Assembly: GCA_021850955.1 (NCBI GenBank)
Contig: JAJZKH010000046.1
Coordinates: 1-6,269 of the forward strand
Length of the DNA: 6,269 bases
Source: Microcaldota archaeon
GTDB taxonomy: Archaea; Micrarchaeota; Micrarchaeia; Micrarchaeales; CABMGC01
Reading direction: 5' to 3'
Shown: one piece after another, positions 5,360-6,269 of the stretch
Layout of the letters: each line of letters begins with the position of its first letter
How positions within the stretch are numbered: position 1 is the first letter of the stretch
The notes under the pieces: model-generated
The model's database searches: none
Told to the model about the DNA's origin: nothing
What the model saw: only the letters and a program-made list of their open reading frames with translations
Translations under genes and position numbers: made by a program

Positions 5360-6269
5360 ATGAAATCATTATTGTTATCTGGATTTGGAATCATAATAAG
5401 TGTAGACGGACGTAAATTGATAATAAATAAGCGACAAGATAACGAAAAAATAGCGTTTCATCCGCATCAGATACCCTACGATAGCATTATTATTGATGGT
5501 CATTACGGTCTTATCTCATTTGAAGCCATGAGATGGCTATCAAAGCATGGGATAACGTTATCCCTGCTTAATTGGAATGGAAACTTGTTATCTGCAACGC
5601 TACCGAAAGAGCCGATTTCGGGTAAATTAAAAATCAAACAATACGAGAACTACAATGATTATAACAAAAGATATGAGATAGCAGAGGAGATCATAGTCAC
5701 AAAGATAAATAAATCCAAAGAATTACTCACAACACTATCCACTTATTACAAAGGGATCAATAAAGACCAGATTAATAAGATTTTCAATAAGGAGTTGGAG
5801 AATTTAAGCAATAAACAGAATAAAACAGAAAATAATAGAAATAAAACAGAAAATAAACAGATATCACAAAACAGTAATGACGTGGTGGGAGAAGTTTCAA
5901 AACAGAAAAAACAGAATAAAACAGACGCAAACAGCGATAAAACAGAAAATAAACAGATATTTGATAATAGTAAAATTGTCTCTGTTTCTAACGGAGATTC
6001 TATTATTGATGCTAAATCAGACAATAAATCAGAAAATAATAGAGATAAAACAGAAATTGACAAAAAAGAAACAGATAAAACAGACGCAAATAGAGAAAAA
6101 ACAGAAATCCCAGAGAATAAAATGTTGGTAGATAACGTTATTGGCTTTCTAAAACAGAATAAAATAGAATTAAAACAGAATAGAACAGAAATTCCACAGA
6201 ATAGAACAGAACAAAACAATGATAAAATAGAAGACAATAGAGATAAAACAGAATCTAATTATAGCAATC
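5360..6269 (+). CDS. cas1: Cas1-family integrase with expanded low-complexity insert (3' partial)
   Basis: The frame is open from the ATG at 5360 to the window end (303 codons). Residues 1-90 match the Cas1 N-terminal beta domain: LLLSGFGIIISVDGRKLII, then IPYDSIIIDGHYGLISFEAM and RWLSKHGITLSLLNWNGNLL, then LPKEPISGKL. Residues 91-150 begin the helical domain (KIKQYENYND, then RYEIAEEIIVTKINKSKELL). In Cas1 the active-site Glu, His and Asp come later, in the helical domain, and the Glu segment (EG.AA..YW) is normally expected soon after this point. Here, from residue ~151, come at least 153 residues of Asn/Lys/Asp/Glu/Thr-rich repeats instead, so catalytic residues cannot be checked. Cas1 joins DNA ends during CRISPR spacer capture or, in casposons, during transposition. 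No cas2, cas4, polB or CRISPR array is visible, so it may be a solo Cas1. A divergent zinc-ribbon gene shares its promoter region. Confidence 0.88.
   Translation, partial: MKSLLLSGFGIIISVDGRKLIINKRQDNEKIAFHPHQIPYDSIIIDGHYGLISFEAMRWLSKHGITLSLLNWNGNLLSATLPKEPISGKLKIKQYENYNDYNKRYEIAEEIIVTKINKSKELLTTLSTYYKGINKDQINKIFNKELENLSNKQNKTENNRNKTENKQISQNSNDVVGEVSKQKKQNKTDANSDKTENKQIFDNSKIVSVSNGDSIIDAKSDNKSENNRDKTEIDKKETDKTDANREKTEIPENKMLVDNVIGFLKQNKIELKQNRTEIPQNRTEQNNDKIEDNRDKTESNYSN
5810..6269 (+). repeat. In-frame A-rich repeat region coding NKTE-like tetrapeptides
   Basis: The region is a degenerate tandem repeat built on (A/G)ATAAAACAGAA units inside the cas1 frame. It encodes 13 copies of a tetrapeptide of the form N/D/E-K/R-T/S/I-E/D, at Cas1 residues 154, 161, 186, 193, 222, 229, 239, 246, 267, 274, 281, 288 and 295. 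Exact longer duplications are seen at DNA level: 24 bp at 5841-5864 and 5937-5960 (96 apart); 16 bp at 5916-5931 and 6075-6090 (159 apart); 18 bp at 6038-6055 and 6236-6253 (198 apart). All offsets are multiples of three. By hand count there are 27 Asn and 24 Lys among 153 residues. The array may continue past the window. The opposite strand is also open for 163 codons, but that is a by-product of the repeat. Confidence 0.85.

Noticed and set aside
5479..5489. GATAGCATTAT in cas1 matching part of the 86-101 hairpin arm
   Set aside because: The shared 11 bases encode ordinary Cas1 residues (DSII) and lack the CCCC and the inverted partner, so it is probably chance.
5877..6131. 84-codon + strand frame within the repeat
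   Set aside because: It is a shifted reading of the same repeat, with no promoter and no domain, overlapping the Cas1 frame.
5746..6237. Long open frame on the minus strand rich in Leu, Phe, Ser and Cys
   Set aside because: It is the complement of the A-rich cas1 repeat array; its pseudo-periodic hydrophobic sequence follows from the repeat, and the + strand frame is continuous with a recognisable Cas1 domain.
5810..6269. CRISPR array
   Set aside because: Repeats are short, degenerate, irregularly spaced and all in frame with a coding sequence; there are no constant repeats with unique spacers.

Overview
The window is A+T-rich (about one third G+C by eye) and looks archaeal. Three things point that way. 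TATA-like boxes lie about 25-32 nt upstream of several start codons, which suggests leaderless transcripts. One membrane protein carries a 'FIETGLPNGAQW' surface motif that I associate with Thermoplasmata and ARMAN-type acidophiles. The Cas1 N-terminus and the small zinc-ribbon protein both have archaeal flavour. A small acidophilic or DPANN-like archaeon fits best, but this placement is inference. There is no tRNA, rRNA or CRISPR array in view.

Layout. At the left edge (1-192) a perfect 16-bp inverted repeat precedes a TATA box and a + strand gene (193-738) for a winged-helix-like protein with two C-terminal membrane helices. Facing it is a three-gene minus-strand operon (2456 down to 773). 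It encodes a four-helix membrane protein, a tiny basic soluble protein with an HTH-like segment, and a five-helix membrane protein with a C-terminal region rich in N-glycosylation sequons. The first junction is a 4-nt GTGA overlap, so those two genes are probably translationally coupled. After a 311-bp gap rich in small palindromes there is a 67-residue two-helix membrane protein (2768-2971, +).

A minus-strand pair follows. It holds a TPR-like protein with one membrane helix and an outside domain (4679-3912), then a Nudix hydrolase with an unrecognised N-terminal domain (3884-3075). Divergent from this pair is a 99-residue acidic protein of unknown function (4845-5144, +). It meets head-on, with a 1-nt gap, a 45-residue zinc-ribbon protein on the minus strand (5283-5146) that is not a long ORF but is convincing.

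The right end is the most notable part. A cas1 homologue (5360 to beyond 6269, +) diverges from the zinc-ribbon gene across a 76-bp promoter region with a dyad operator-like element. The first ~150 residues are an ordinary Cas1 N-terminal beta domain plus the first helices. Then, near where the active-site glutamate segment would be expected, the frame enters at least 153 residues of asparagine/lysine/acidic low-complexity sequence. This region contains 13 copies of an NKTE-like tetrapeptide. The frame stays open although about 35 TAA/TAG triplets sit out of frame. The catalytic domain lies beyond the window. No cas2, cas4, effector gene or array is seen here.
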